Source of the DNA: Aquarana catesbeiana
Lineage: Eukaryota > Chordata > Amphibia > Anura > Ranidae
Direction: 5' to 3'
Length of the DNA: 64,000 nt
Assembly (NCBI RefSeq): GCF_042186555.1
Contig: NC_133328.1
Span: 358,669,323-358,733,322 of the forward strand
Both the position numbers and the translations under genes were made by a program. Position 1 is the first letter of the stretch. Every line of letters begins with the position of its first letter. Below, in pieces: positions 29,651-39,606 of this stretch. The notes under the pieces are model-generated. The model worked only from the letters and a program-made list of their open reading frames with translations, searched no databases and was not told the DNA's origin.

Positions 29651-32591
29651 CCACTTGACCACTGGGCACTTAAACCCCCTTCCTAACCAGACCAATTTTC
29701 AGCTTTCGGTGCTCTCACACTTTGAATGACAATTACTCAGTCATACAACACTTTACCCATATGAAATTTTTATCCTTTTTTTCACACAAATAGAGCTTTC
29801 TTTTGGTGGTATTTAATCACCGTTGGGTTTTTTATTTTTTGCGCTATAAAAGAAAAAAGACTGAAAATTTGGTAAAAAAATGAATTTTTCTTTGTTTCTG
29901 TTATAAAATTTAGCAAATTAGTAATTTTTCTTCGTAAATTTTGGCCAAAATTTATACCGCTACATATCTTTGGTAAAAATAAGTACAACTTGGTGTATAT
30001 TATTTGGTCTTTGTGAATGTTAGAGAGTCCAAAAGCTACGGTGCCAATATCTGAAAATTGATCACACCTGAATTACTGACGGCCTATCTAATTTCTTGAG
30101 GCCCTAACATGCCAGAAAAGTACAAATACCCCTCAAATGACCCCTTTTTGGAAAGAAGACATTCCAAGGTATTTAGAAAGATGCATGGTGAGTTTTTTTG
30201 AAATTGTCATCTTTTCCCACAATTCTTTGCAAAATCAAGATTTTTTTTTTCTTTTTTTTTTTTCACAAAATTGTCATATTAGAAGGTTATTTCTCACACA
30301 CAGCATATGCATACCACAAATTACACCCCAAAACACATTCTGCTATTACTCCCGAGTATGGCGATACCATATATGTGAGACTTTTACACAGCGTGGCCAC
30401 ATACAGAGGCCCAACATGCAGGGGAGCACCTCCAGGCGTTCTGGAGCGCCCAGGCCAATTCTGACATTTCTCTCCTACATGTAAAAATCATAATTTATTT
30501 GCTAGAAAATTACATAGAACCCCAAAACATTATATATATTTTTTTTAGCAAAGACCCTAGAGAATACAATGGCGGTTGTTGCAACTTTTTATCTCGCACG
30601 GTATTTGTGCAGCAATTTTTCGAACGCGTTTTTTTGGGGAAAGAAACAGTTTTGTGCTTTAAAAAAAACCAAAACAGTAAAGTTAGCCCAATGTTTTTGC
30701 ATAATGTGAAAGATGAAGTTACGCCGAGTAAATAGATACCCAACATGTCACCCTTCAAAATTGCACACACTCGTGGAATGGTGCCAAACGTCGCTACTTA
30801 AAAATCTCCATAGGTGACGCTTTAAAATTTCTTCCTGGTTACATGTTTTGAGTTACAGAGGAGGTCTAGGGCCAAAATTATTTATTGCTCTCGCTCTACC
30901 GATCGCAGCGATACCTCACATGTGTGGTTTGAACACCGTTTTCATATGTGGGCAGGACTTACGTATGTGTTCGCTTCTGCATGCGAGCACACGGACATGG
31001 GCGCTTTAAATTTTTTTTTTTTATCGTTTATTTTACTTTATTTATTTTAGTTTGACACTTTCCCCCCCCCCCAAAAATTTTTTGATCACTTTTATTTCTA
31101 TTACAAGGAATGTAAACATCCTTGTAATAGGAATATGGCATGACAGGTCCTCTTTACAGTGAGATATGGGGTCAATAAGACCCCACATCTCACCTCTAGG
31201 CTGGGAAGCCTGAAATAATAATAAAAAAAAAATGATCTTGGCTTCGATCGTAGCGGTGAGTCGGTAGAAGCACCGGAGGGTGGCGGGAAGGGGGGGGGCG
31301 TCCCCTCTCGCCTCCCATAAGAATGATCAAGCAGTGGAACAGCAGCTATGATCATTCTTATGGTGTAGGGAATCGCTGGCTGAAAAAGCTGATATCTGAA
31401 TGATGCCTGTAGCTGCACCCATCATTCAGATATACCCGCTCAAAGTCAGGGACGTCATATGACTGTGGGCGGGAACTGGTTAAAAATTGCGGAGTATTGC
31501 GGGGTATATTGCAGAGTATTGCGGGGTATATTGCAGAGTATTGCGGGGTATATTGCAGAGTATTGCGGGGTATATTGCAGAGTATTGCAGGGTATATTGC
31601 AGAGTAGTGCCCGCGTATATTGCAGAGTAGTGCCCGCGTATAATACAGAGTATTGCAGGGTATAGTGCAGAGTATTGCAGGGTGTTATGCAGAGTATTGC
31701 AGGGTGTTATGCAGAGTATTGCAGGGTGTTATGCAGAGTATTGCAGGGTATAGTGCAGAGTATTGCAGGGTATAGTGCAGAGTATTGCAGGGTGTTATGC
31801 AGAGTATTGCAGGGTGTTATGCAGAGTATTGCAGGGTGTTATGCAGAGTATTGCAGGGTATAGTGCAGAGTATTGCAGGGTGTTATGCAGAGTATTGCAG
31901 GGTGTTATGCAGAGTATTGCAGGGTATAGTGCAGAGTATTGCAGGGTGTTATGCAGAGTATTGCAGGGTGTTATGCAGAGTATTGCAGGGTGTTATGCAG
32001 AGTATTGCAGGGTGTTATGCAGAGTATTGCAGGGTGTTATGCAGAGTATTGCAGGGTATAGTGCAGAGTATTGCAGGGTGTTATGCAGAGTATTGCAGGG
32101 TATAGTGCAGAGTATTGCAGGGTGTTATGCAGAGTATTGCAGGGTATAGTGCAGAGTATTGCAGGGTTGGCTGAGCATTGAGGGATGGATGGATGTGACT
32201 GCAAATGTCACTGAGCACCGCTGTGGGCACTACACATGCAGCCCACAGCGGTGCTGCCATCCGATCCCTCCCCCTCTCCCCTCGCACTGTACCGATCGGT
32301 ACACAGAGGGGAGGGAGGAACCGGCGTCATGAGATGACGCCGGTCTGTTGACATGTGATCGCTCCGTCATTTGACGGAGCGATCACATGGTAAACGGCCG
32401 CGATCAGCGGCCGTTTACCGTGATTCGTGATGCGCCGTGATGCTCTGGACCCGGCGGTCACGGAAGTTCTCGGGTGCGCGCCCCAGGGGGCGCGCGAGAG
32501 CAGTATTCTGGGAGGACGTCCATGGACGTCCACCCAGAACTAGCCGACCGCGCTGTTGCCGTCTTTCGGCTATGGCCCGGTCGGCAAGTGG
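29651..32591. mobile_element. piggyBac-like TTAA MITE with minisatellite, in the pseudo-LTR
   Basis: Direct TTAA at 29647-29650 and 32592-32595; inverted ends CCACTTGACC and (reverse) CCACTTGCCG. The left 400 bases (CAATTTTCAGCTTTCGGTG, AGAGCTTTCTTTTGGTGGTATTTAATC) recur in reverse at 43030-43304, 44630-45139, 54900-55549 and 62040-62507. No transposase is encoded, so it is non-autonomous. TTAA targeting is diagnostic of piggyBac-type integration. Confidence 0.82.
31483..32168 (+). repeat. 22-bp minisatellite, about 31 units
   Basis: Unit of 22 bases built on TATTGCAGGG + TGTTATGCAGAG, with variants TATAGTGCAGAG and, in the left third, TATATTGCAGAG. The variants alternate irregularly. Long open frames over it are an artefact of a stop-free unit. 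Confidence 0.95.
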
Positions 32592-33960
32592 TTAAACTAT
32601 GTTGACATCGTTTCCATGACGGCGGCGCTGTTATAAGCTGGCGAACAGGCACCGGACTCCTCATCCCTTTGATAAAGTCACGTGGTGTGACGCAACGCGT
32701 CAGGGTAGGAGGAGCCAGGTGCCGACGCTTCCCGGGGACGGCCGTACCCGGAAGCCTGATTGTTTCTGCTGCAATTTCGCTGACAGTTTCAGTTTTTAAT
32801 GTAAGTTACTACTTTTTATCAATAAACTTGTATTGGAATTACTTCACTATGGAAGCATCTCCTTCTTCATTGTTATTCTGGGGTCGGTGGGAGCGCTGGT
32901 GACTAGTTAGAGAGTCTGACCCACGCATACCCTTTGGAAGAGGGGGACGGCTGTTGGAGCATCATCCCTGACAGAGGAATATTAACTATCTGCCTGACTT
33001 GGCCCTTTGGGGGCCGCTGATAGAGGTGAGAGGCTGGGGGAAACACCTGTGTGCTGCACCTACTTTTCAAGTGAATGAATCCAGCACAAAGTCACGCTAC
33101 TGGCATGTTAATATTAACCATCTGTATGGACATTATGAATCACATTGCATGAAGCATTAGTTTTGGACTTGATCACAGTTTACTGTCACAGTTTTTTTCT
33201 TTTTTTGTATCTTCATTATTATATATTTTTAGGGGGATAGAGAAGTTGGATTTTGGGAGTCTATTTCAGAGTCAGATCTGTATATATGCACGGCTCTGCA
33301 CTAATGTCACTTTTTTGCACTTGATCACTTTGTATATATATATGTGATATAGAGTTGCACTTTTATATTTATTATTGCATCACAGTTGCTCTGGCATCTA
33401 TCCATCAGCAATATTTATTTTGTGTAGGAAATTTTATTTTTATTTTTACTTATTAAGCTGGAGAAAATTATGCACAATGTATGACACACTTTGAGGAACT
33501 GTTTATTTTCATCAATTGTGTCGGTGTTTAAAAGCACCTTTGGTCACAGTTTTACACAGTCTGATTGAGGAACACTTTAGTTATTGGATGATATATATAT
33601 TTTATTTTATTTTATTTTATTTTGTTTTATTTACCAGTATTTAATATTTTTGTTGATTTGGTTGCCCCCTAATGGGAGAAGTAAGTATTGTCCATCAAGA
33701 GAGTTTTTGAGTATTGAGCAGTAAGCAAGCATTGAGATTTCTTTAGTTTGAGATTTATATCAAGTGGTAAATTTTGATTAGCGCCACATAATTTTTACCT
33801 TTAATACGTTACCTATTAGGGTGGGTGAGGCCACCTCTTATGTTGGCAGCTTCTCTAATCTTTGCTCTAGTACCCTTGATTTTGTGAGAATCTGGTTGTG
33901 CGCACTAGTTCTGTATCATTTTAATTTGTCACTTTCTCAAATTCTCTAGTGCTGCACACC

Positions 33961-35268
33961 ATGGAAGTATTTCAGTTTTTAGATAACAGAACTTTAGACA
34001 TAGACACAGTCTTCAACAAACAGGAAAATAATCAGGTAGGAGATATTGAGAATGGTTTCAGAAAGATAAAACATCTTATGGAGAAGAAAATCAATGCATG
34101 GTGGGACTTGATAACACATGAGAAATATATCAAAGATAACATAGTAACCAGGAGACTTCGCTGGGAAGTACCCATAAATGATGGTCTAGTAGATAAGGAA
34201 TCTACTGATGAATGGTTCCACTTTTTCAATGAAAAGGGTTTGGAACTACTTGAGTTTTTAAGAAAAAGAAAACAAAAGAAAATTAGGCTCCTGAATAAAA
34301 CTATCGAAGAAATTAAAATCACTTTAGAACCCTCTAAAGAACTACCAGAATTTATTGCATTATCTAAACAATTGAACCGTGATATGGAAAAGAAAGACAA
34401 AGAAACAGCTGCACGTAAAAGGAAGAAATATCAGAGAGATATAAAGGACTTCAATGATGATCTTGTGTTTAAATGGCAGAACAAAACTGAAGAAGTAATT
34501 ATTAACTCCAATAATAGTACTCCTGTTAAAGAAGTAAAAATGATGGAGAACCCACAAGAAAGGAAAATTGATGAACCCACGCTGATTAATGGAATCCAAG
34601 CAAATTATAACACCTACAATACCCCCCAACATAAACAGGGCTGGAAGGGGAATAATTGGAAAAAACCCTTATGGAAGAGTAATGGTTACTCTAACAACTA
34701 TCAAGGGAGGCCCTACCATCAGTCCCCATGGGATAGAAGATCTCCTGATTTTAGGTGGAGAAATTACGAGAATAATGGTGGAAGGAATAATCCATATCCT
34801 GACAGAACAAGAAGAGATGAAAGATCTAGAAGAGATAATGGATATTATCGATATGACAACAGAAGAGGAGGCTCTCCCATACGTATGGATTATTTCACCA
34901 CTCTGGTACAAAACAGATATGAACAGTTACAAAGGCAGGATGATGGAGGGAGATCCCCACAGTATTCGAACAGATATGAACGAGAGAGAACACCATACCG
35001 TTTTTTAGAACAACGCCATCGAGACTCTCCAAGACGTCAGTATCTAGAGGGTCCTCCACGGAGACACGACAGACGTACCCCAAACCACAGTCCGGACAGA
35101 AGAATGAGGAGGAGGGAAGACAGGAAACAAGATGGGCAGAGAGATCAAGACAGGGGGGAGCAACAAAGGAATACCCCGAGAAGATCTCTAGAAAAGAGAA
35201 AAGGAAAAAACGAAAAACGCGAAGAGGATGCCGAGCAGGAATCAAGAAACAAAAGGAAAAGAGAATAA
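33961..35268 (+). CDS. Penelope ORF1, unknown function, Arg-rich
   Basis: 435 codons from ATG 33961 to TAA 35266-35268. I do not recognise a named domain. The N-terminal half (to about residue 190) is helical and charged, with NAWWDLITHEKYIKDNI, RRLRWEVPI, ESTDEWFHFFNEKGLELL, and Lys/Arg-rich coils. The second half is low complexity: Asn/Gly/Tyr-rich (GWKGNNWKKP), then RRD/RRE-rich (RDERSRRDNGYYRYDNRRGG) ending in KRE-type clusters, suggesting RNA binding. It lies upstream of the RT frame in the position of a gag-like ORF1; a nucleoprotein role is inference. The last ~280 bases or more overlap the RT frame. Confidence 0.75.
   Translation: MEVFQFLDNRTLDIDTVFNKQENNQVGDIENGFRKIKHLMEKKINAWWDLITHEKYIKDNIVTRRLRWEVPINDGLVDKESTDEWFHFFNEKGLELLEFLRKRKQKKIRLLNKTIEEIKITLEPSKELPEFIALSKQLNRDMEKKDKETAARKRKKYQRDIKDFNDDLVFKWQNKTEEVIINSNNSTPVKEVKMMENPQERKIDEPTLINGIQANYNTYNTPQHKQGWKGNNWKKPLWKSNGYSNNYQGRPYHQSPWDRRSPDFRWRNYENNGGRNNPYPDRTRRDERSRRDNGYYRYDNRRGGSPIRMDYFTTLVQNRYEQLQRQDDGGRSPQYSNRYERERTPYRFLEQRHRDSPRRQYLEGPPRRHDRRTPNHSPDRRMRRREDRKQDGQRDQDRGEQQRNTPRRSLEKRKGKNEKREEDAEQESRNKRKRE
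35205..35211 (+). promoter_or_regulatory. Candidate -1 ribosomal frameshift heptamer A_AAA_AAC
   Basis: AAAAAAC with ORF1 codons GGA AAA AAC, i.e. in register for tandem slippage to the -1 frame, which is the RT frame (open from before this point to 36849). It sits 54 bases before the ORF1 stop. The context is A-rich, so chance is possible, and I see no clear downstream stem. Confidence 0.5.
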
Positions 35269-36851
35269 TAGGGGAAGGCATCATTAATATTAGTGGGGTG
35301 GAATTAACACAGGAAGAAATTAGGGTCCTGGATAAAGGACTAAAATTTGCCCCAAAAAAGAACCTCAATAAATTCAATGCATATGTGGATATCAACAAAT
35401 TCATCAGGAGTCTGAATATAAAAAAATACATGCTTAGTAATCCATTAGAAAAAAGAGGTGTGAGGATACCAGATAACAGTGGGATTGTATATAGTAATCT
35501 GAAGAATAAATCCCTTCTTAATCCACCCACTGGGAATGATGGACACATAGAAGTTTTTAAGAAGATGATTTTAAGCGATTTACAGGAATTGAAAATAAGA
35601 AATGTGCGGGAGTCCAGAAGTATAAAAAATGGAATAAAAAAACTAGAAGCAAGAAATGACATTGTAATAAGGCAGGCTGATAAGGGAGGAGCCATAGTCG
35701 TCCAATCCAAAGTCGACTATAATGAGGAACTCAACCGTCAGGTTAATGATAAAGACACTTATCAGCTATTATTGAATAATCCAACGACGAAATATAAAAA
35801 AGAACTTGCCAAGGTGATACAGAAAGGAGTGGATAAAGGTCTCCTAACTAAAAAAGAAGCCACGTATCTACAACCAAAAACTTGTAAAGTACCTGTAATT
35901 TACACACTACCGAAAATACACAAGGATAAATTTAAACCCCCAGGAAGGCCTATAGTGAATGGAATTAATTCGGTGGGAGCACGAATAGGTGAATATATTG
36001 ATTGGTTTTTACAACCAGTAGTCAAGATCACGAGATCTTATCTAAGAGACACGAAACATCTTATCCAACTCCTTGATGAAGTTAACCTGAGTGATGACCT
36101 CGTATATTTGGCAACAGCAGATGTCTCATCCCTGTATACGATCATCAACCATGATGAAGCTATACAGGCAACAAAGTGGGCTCTGAGAAAGCTGAGTAAC
36201 CTGAAATGCAAGCAAAGGAGATTTATACTAGAATGTTTGAAATATAGTTTAGATTCCAATTATTTTTGGCATAATAATAAATACTACAAACAGATATGTG
36301 GAATTGCAATGGGTGCAAAGTATGCACCGAGTGTTGCTAACCTATATATGTCGGAGTGGGAAGAAGAAGCACTTTATAACAATCGACCGCAACAGTTGTT
36401 ATTTTATAAACGTTTTATTGATGATATTTTTATAATCTGGAGCGGCAATAGAGAAAGCCTTAGTGACTTTTGTTTTAATCTCAATACTAATAGTAAAGGT
36501 ATAAAATTAACATGGGAAATTAGTGATGAGCAAATTAATTTCCTTGATCTTCAAATAAAGAAAGAAGGAACCAAGATACTTACCCAAACGTATTTCAAAG
36601 CAGTTGATAGGAACAGCTATCTGCCTTTAGATAGCTGCCACCATCCAGTATGGTTGGAGAATATACCAAAAGGCCAGCTGATCAGATTGAGAAGAAATTG
36701 TACCAGTAAAGAAACATTTGTAGAACAGGCCAAAATGATTGGACAAAGATTCATTCAGAAGGGTTATGAGACCAAATTCATAGAAGAAAAAATTAAGGAT
36801 GTCACTGCAATGAATAGAGAAAAACTGATACGGGATGGAGAAAAAACTTAG
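35212..36851 (+). pseudogene. Penelope reverse transcriptase
   Basis: The RT frame is open from upstream of 35000 (overlapping ORF1) to a TAG at 36849-36851; no ATG opens it near 35298 (GTG GAA TTA). The domain shows RQADKGGAIVVQ, a YTLPKIHKD motif, GRPIVNGINSVGARI, ATADVSSLYTIINHDEA (first catalytic Asp), MGAKYAPSVANLYM, YKRFIDDIFIIW (catalytic Asp pair) and FLDLQIKKEG, in the order of Penelope-like RTs, which are related to telomerase RT. The TAG replaces a CAG kept in the inverted copy, so it is a recent C-to-T nonsense change. Confidence 0.9.
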
Positions 36852-37547
36852 AACCATCAAGAAAATGTACCTATTATTATGGACTATAATATACAATACA
36901 AACAAATCGAAAAAATAGTTAAAAAACATTGGGATATTGTCAAAATGGATCGTCACTTAGGGACTATTCTATCTAACCAACCGAAATTTGTATATAGGAG
37001 AGCTCCAACCCTAAGGGACCGCCTGGCAAAAAATGTTGTAGATCCTCCTAAAAAGAAAAAATTCTCCTTCTTTGAAGGGAAGGGGTTTTATCCATGCAAA
37101 AATTGCTACACTTGCAGACACACGAGAGAAGAGAAAAAGAAGAAATTAAGTTTTACATCTACTGTCACGCTACAGAACTATGAAATAGAAGATTTCATCT
37201 CGTGTAGGAGTGAATGAGTCGTTTATCTTTTGGAATGCCCCTGCCGGATCCAATATGTCGGCAGAACCAAAAGAGCACTGTGGATAAGATTGAAAGAGCA
37301 TGTAAGGAATATCAAGAAAAGTTTTGATAAACACAGTTTATCCAAGCATTATGCACAGTACCATAATAGTGACCCCTCATCATTGAGAGTGTGCGGAATA
37401 GAGAAATATAAAGCCCATTGGAGAGGCGACAATAAAATTATTAAGATTAGTCAGGCTGAGTCCAAATGGATTCATGAATTACGCACTTTAACGCCGTCTG
37501 GACATAACGTAGAATTCGATCTTAACTGTTTTATTTCTAATTTTTAA
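36852..37547 (+). pseudogene. Penelope linker and GIY-YIG endonuclease
   Basis: Continues the RT frame after the TAG. A Cys cluster (PCKNCYTCRHT) is followed by a GIY-YIG-type nuclease: VVYLLECPC, IQYVGRTKRALWIRLKEHV, and a basic tail (AESKWIHELRTLTPSGHN) ending at TAA 37545. A second nonsense codon (TGA near 37215) lies just before VVYLLEC; the inverted copy has GGA there. This nuclease would cut target DNA for insertion. Confidence 0.88.
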
Positions 37548-38030
37548 TTGTAATTTATATACGATATATTTTATGGTTTTAATTTCATTATTTGTAAAGA
37601 GAAATTTTATTAATAGCTGATGAATTCTGTGTCCCTGTATTGTGGACCATAGGTTTTAGTCCAGTCAGCTAATTTTTTGGTTTTATTGGGATGAAGATCA
37701 TACCTTGGATTAGAATATATTTTGTTAGATTTATTGTTATATTCTTTTAATGTGTCCATCATTCTGATTAATTAATTTTAGGGGTGGAGTAAGATACTTC
37801 CCAGTTAATGATTTTCCCCTATTTTATTAGTTTAATTTGCTTTTTATGTCTTCCTGCCTGATAGATTAATTATGTTCTTTGATATGCTTTTTGTGTTTCC
37901 CTGCCCGGTAGATTTATTATCTAATAGATGCCTGGTTTTGAGTTACCATTAGAGGGACAAGTGTGAGACACCTCCTAGCTAGTGAATTTCCCTATTGATC
38001 TGTCTGATACACTTATTGTTTCCTATTAGA
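37548..38030 (+). other. Penelope 3' UTR
   Basis: AT-rich, non-coding; its reverse complement is present in the inverted copy at about 27600-28110. Confidence 0.75.
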
Positions 38031-39590
38031 TCTTATAAGTATCTTTTAGCTGTCATTTCCTAAGTCACCATTAGATGGCATTAGTGAAAGGAAGGTTATA
38101 GTTTATATTGTGATTTTTTAATATACACAATTTCTGCATAGTATCTATGTGTTATTATTTTAAAATGAATGTTCACTTGGATTAATTATAGATGAAGCAG
38201 CACTGATAATGTACAATCAAGAGTATTTAGGAAGTGGGTCGTAAATGTATACACATGATTGACTTAAACTATGTTGACATCGTTGCCATGACGGCAGCGC
38301 TGTTATAAGCTGGCGAACAGGCACCGGACTCCTTATCCCTTTGATAAAGTCACGTGGTGTGACGCAACGCGTCAGGGTAGGAGGAGCCAGGTGCCGACGC
38401 TTCCCGGGGACGGCCGTACCCGGAAGCCTGATTGTTTCTGCTGCAATTTCGCTGACAGTTTCAGTTTTTAATGTAAGTTACTACTTTTTATCAATAAACT
38501 TGTATTGGAATTACTTCACTATGGAAGCATCTCCTTCTTCATTGTTATTCTGGGGTCGGTGGGAGCGCTGGTGACTAGTTAGAGAGTCTGACCCACGCAT
38601 ACCCTTTGGAAGAGGGGGACGGCTGTTGGAGCATCATCCCTGACAGAGGAATATTAACTATCTGCCTGACTTGGCCCATTGGGGGCCGCTGATAGAGGTG
38701 AGAGGCTGGGGGAAACACCTGTGTGCTGCACCTACTTTTCAAATGAATGAATCCAGCACAAAGTCACACTACTGGCATGTTAATATTAACCATCTGTATG
38801 GACATTATGAATCACATTGCATGAAGCATTAGTTTTGGACTTGATCACAGTTTACTGTCACAGTTTTTTTCTTTTTTTGTATCTTCATTATTATATATTT
38901 TTAGGGGGATAGAGAAGTTGGATTTTGGGAGTCTATTTCAGAGTCAGATCTGTATATATGCACGGCTCTGCACTAATGTCACTTTTTTGCACTTGATCAC
39001 TTTGTATATATATATGTGATATAGAGTTGCACTTTTATATTTATTATTGCATCACAGTTGCTCTGGCATCTATCCATCAGCAATATTTATTTTGTGTAGG
39101 AAATTTTATTTTTATTTTTACTTATTAAGCTGGGGAAAATTATGCACAATGTATGACACACTTTGAGGAACTGTTTATTTTCATCAATTGTGTCGGTGTT
39201 TAAAAGCACCTTTGGTCACAGTTTTACACAGTCTGATTGAGGAACACTTTAGTTATTGGATGATATATATATTTTATTTTATTTTATTTTATTTTGTTTT
39301 ATTTACCAGTATTTAATATTTTTGTTGATTTGGTTGCCCCCTAATGGGAGAAGTAAGTATTGTCCATCAAGAGAGTTTTTGAGTATTGAGCAGTAAGGAA
39401 GCATTGAGATTTCTTTAGTTTGAGATTTATATCAAGTGGTAAATTTTGATTAGCCCCACATAATTTTTACCTTTAATACGTTACCTATTAGGGTGGGTGA
39501 GGCCACCTCTTATGTTGGCAGCTTCTCTAATCTTTGCTCTAGTACCCTTGATTTTGTGAGAATCTGGTTGTGCGCACTAGTTCTGTATCA
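38031..39590 (+). repeat. 3' pseudo-LTR of the Penelope copy
   Basis: About 1.56 kb, nearly identical to the 5' pseudo-LTR. The end GTTCTGTATCAT borders the right target duplication. Confidence 0.88.
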
Positions 39591-39606
39591 TTTCCATTTG
39601 CATTAA
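39591..39606 (+). repeat. Right target-site duplication of the Penelope insertion
   Basis: TTTCCATTTGCATTAA, identical to 26145-26160. Confidence 0.9.

Larger units (their letters stand above)
29421..33930 (+). repeat. 5' pseudo-LTR of the Penelope copy (interrupted)
   Basis: 29421-29646 plus 32596-33930 matches 38031-39590 in order. The gap between the parts is the TTAA-flanked MITE. The region around 32680-32720 can fold (GTCACGTGGTGTGAC; GACGCAACGCGTC). A TTTTA pentamer array occurs near 33600. Confidence 0.88.
26161..39590 (+). mobile_element. Composite Penelope-like element (inverted truncated copy + full copy)
   Basis: Order: inverted 5'-truncated copy (29420-26161, minus), then plus-strand 5' pseudo-LTR (29421-29646 and 32596-33930, split by a TTAA MITE), body with ORF1 and RT/GIY-YIG (33961-37547), 3' UTR and 3' pseudo-LTR (38031-39590). 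The pseudo-LTRs differ at only a few positions. Such tandem/inverted architecture with pseudo-LTRs is characteristic of Penelope-like elements. The 16-bp direct repeat at the outer edges shows it arrived as one unit. Confidence 0.9.

Noticed and set aside
31675..32149. Cys/Tyr-rich repetitive protein
   Set aside because: Translation of a stop-free 22-bp tandem unit in several frames; no start context or conservation.
31483..32168. Regular repeats resembling a CRISPR array
   Set aside because: Units are directly adjacent with no unique spacers; it is a minisatellite in a eukaryotic MITE.
27055..38574. An identical 77-codon frame found three times (27288-27055 minus, 32669-32902, 38341-38574)
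   Set aside because: It lies in the Penelope pseudo-LTR copies and begins at a TTG, not ATG. Identity is explained by the pseudo-LTRs being recent copies of each other.
26161..39590. Hammerhead ribozyme in the Penelope pseudo-LTRs, known in some Penelope-like elements
   Set aside because: I found no CTGANGA...GAAA core with plausible stems on either strand by eye; only GATGAG-like fragments near 27290 and 32660. A covariance-model search would settle it.
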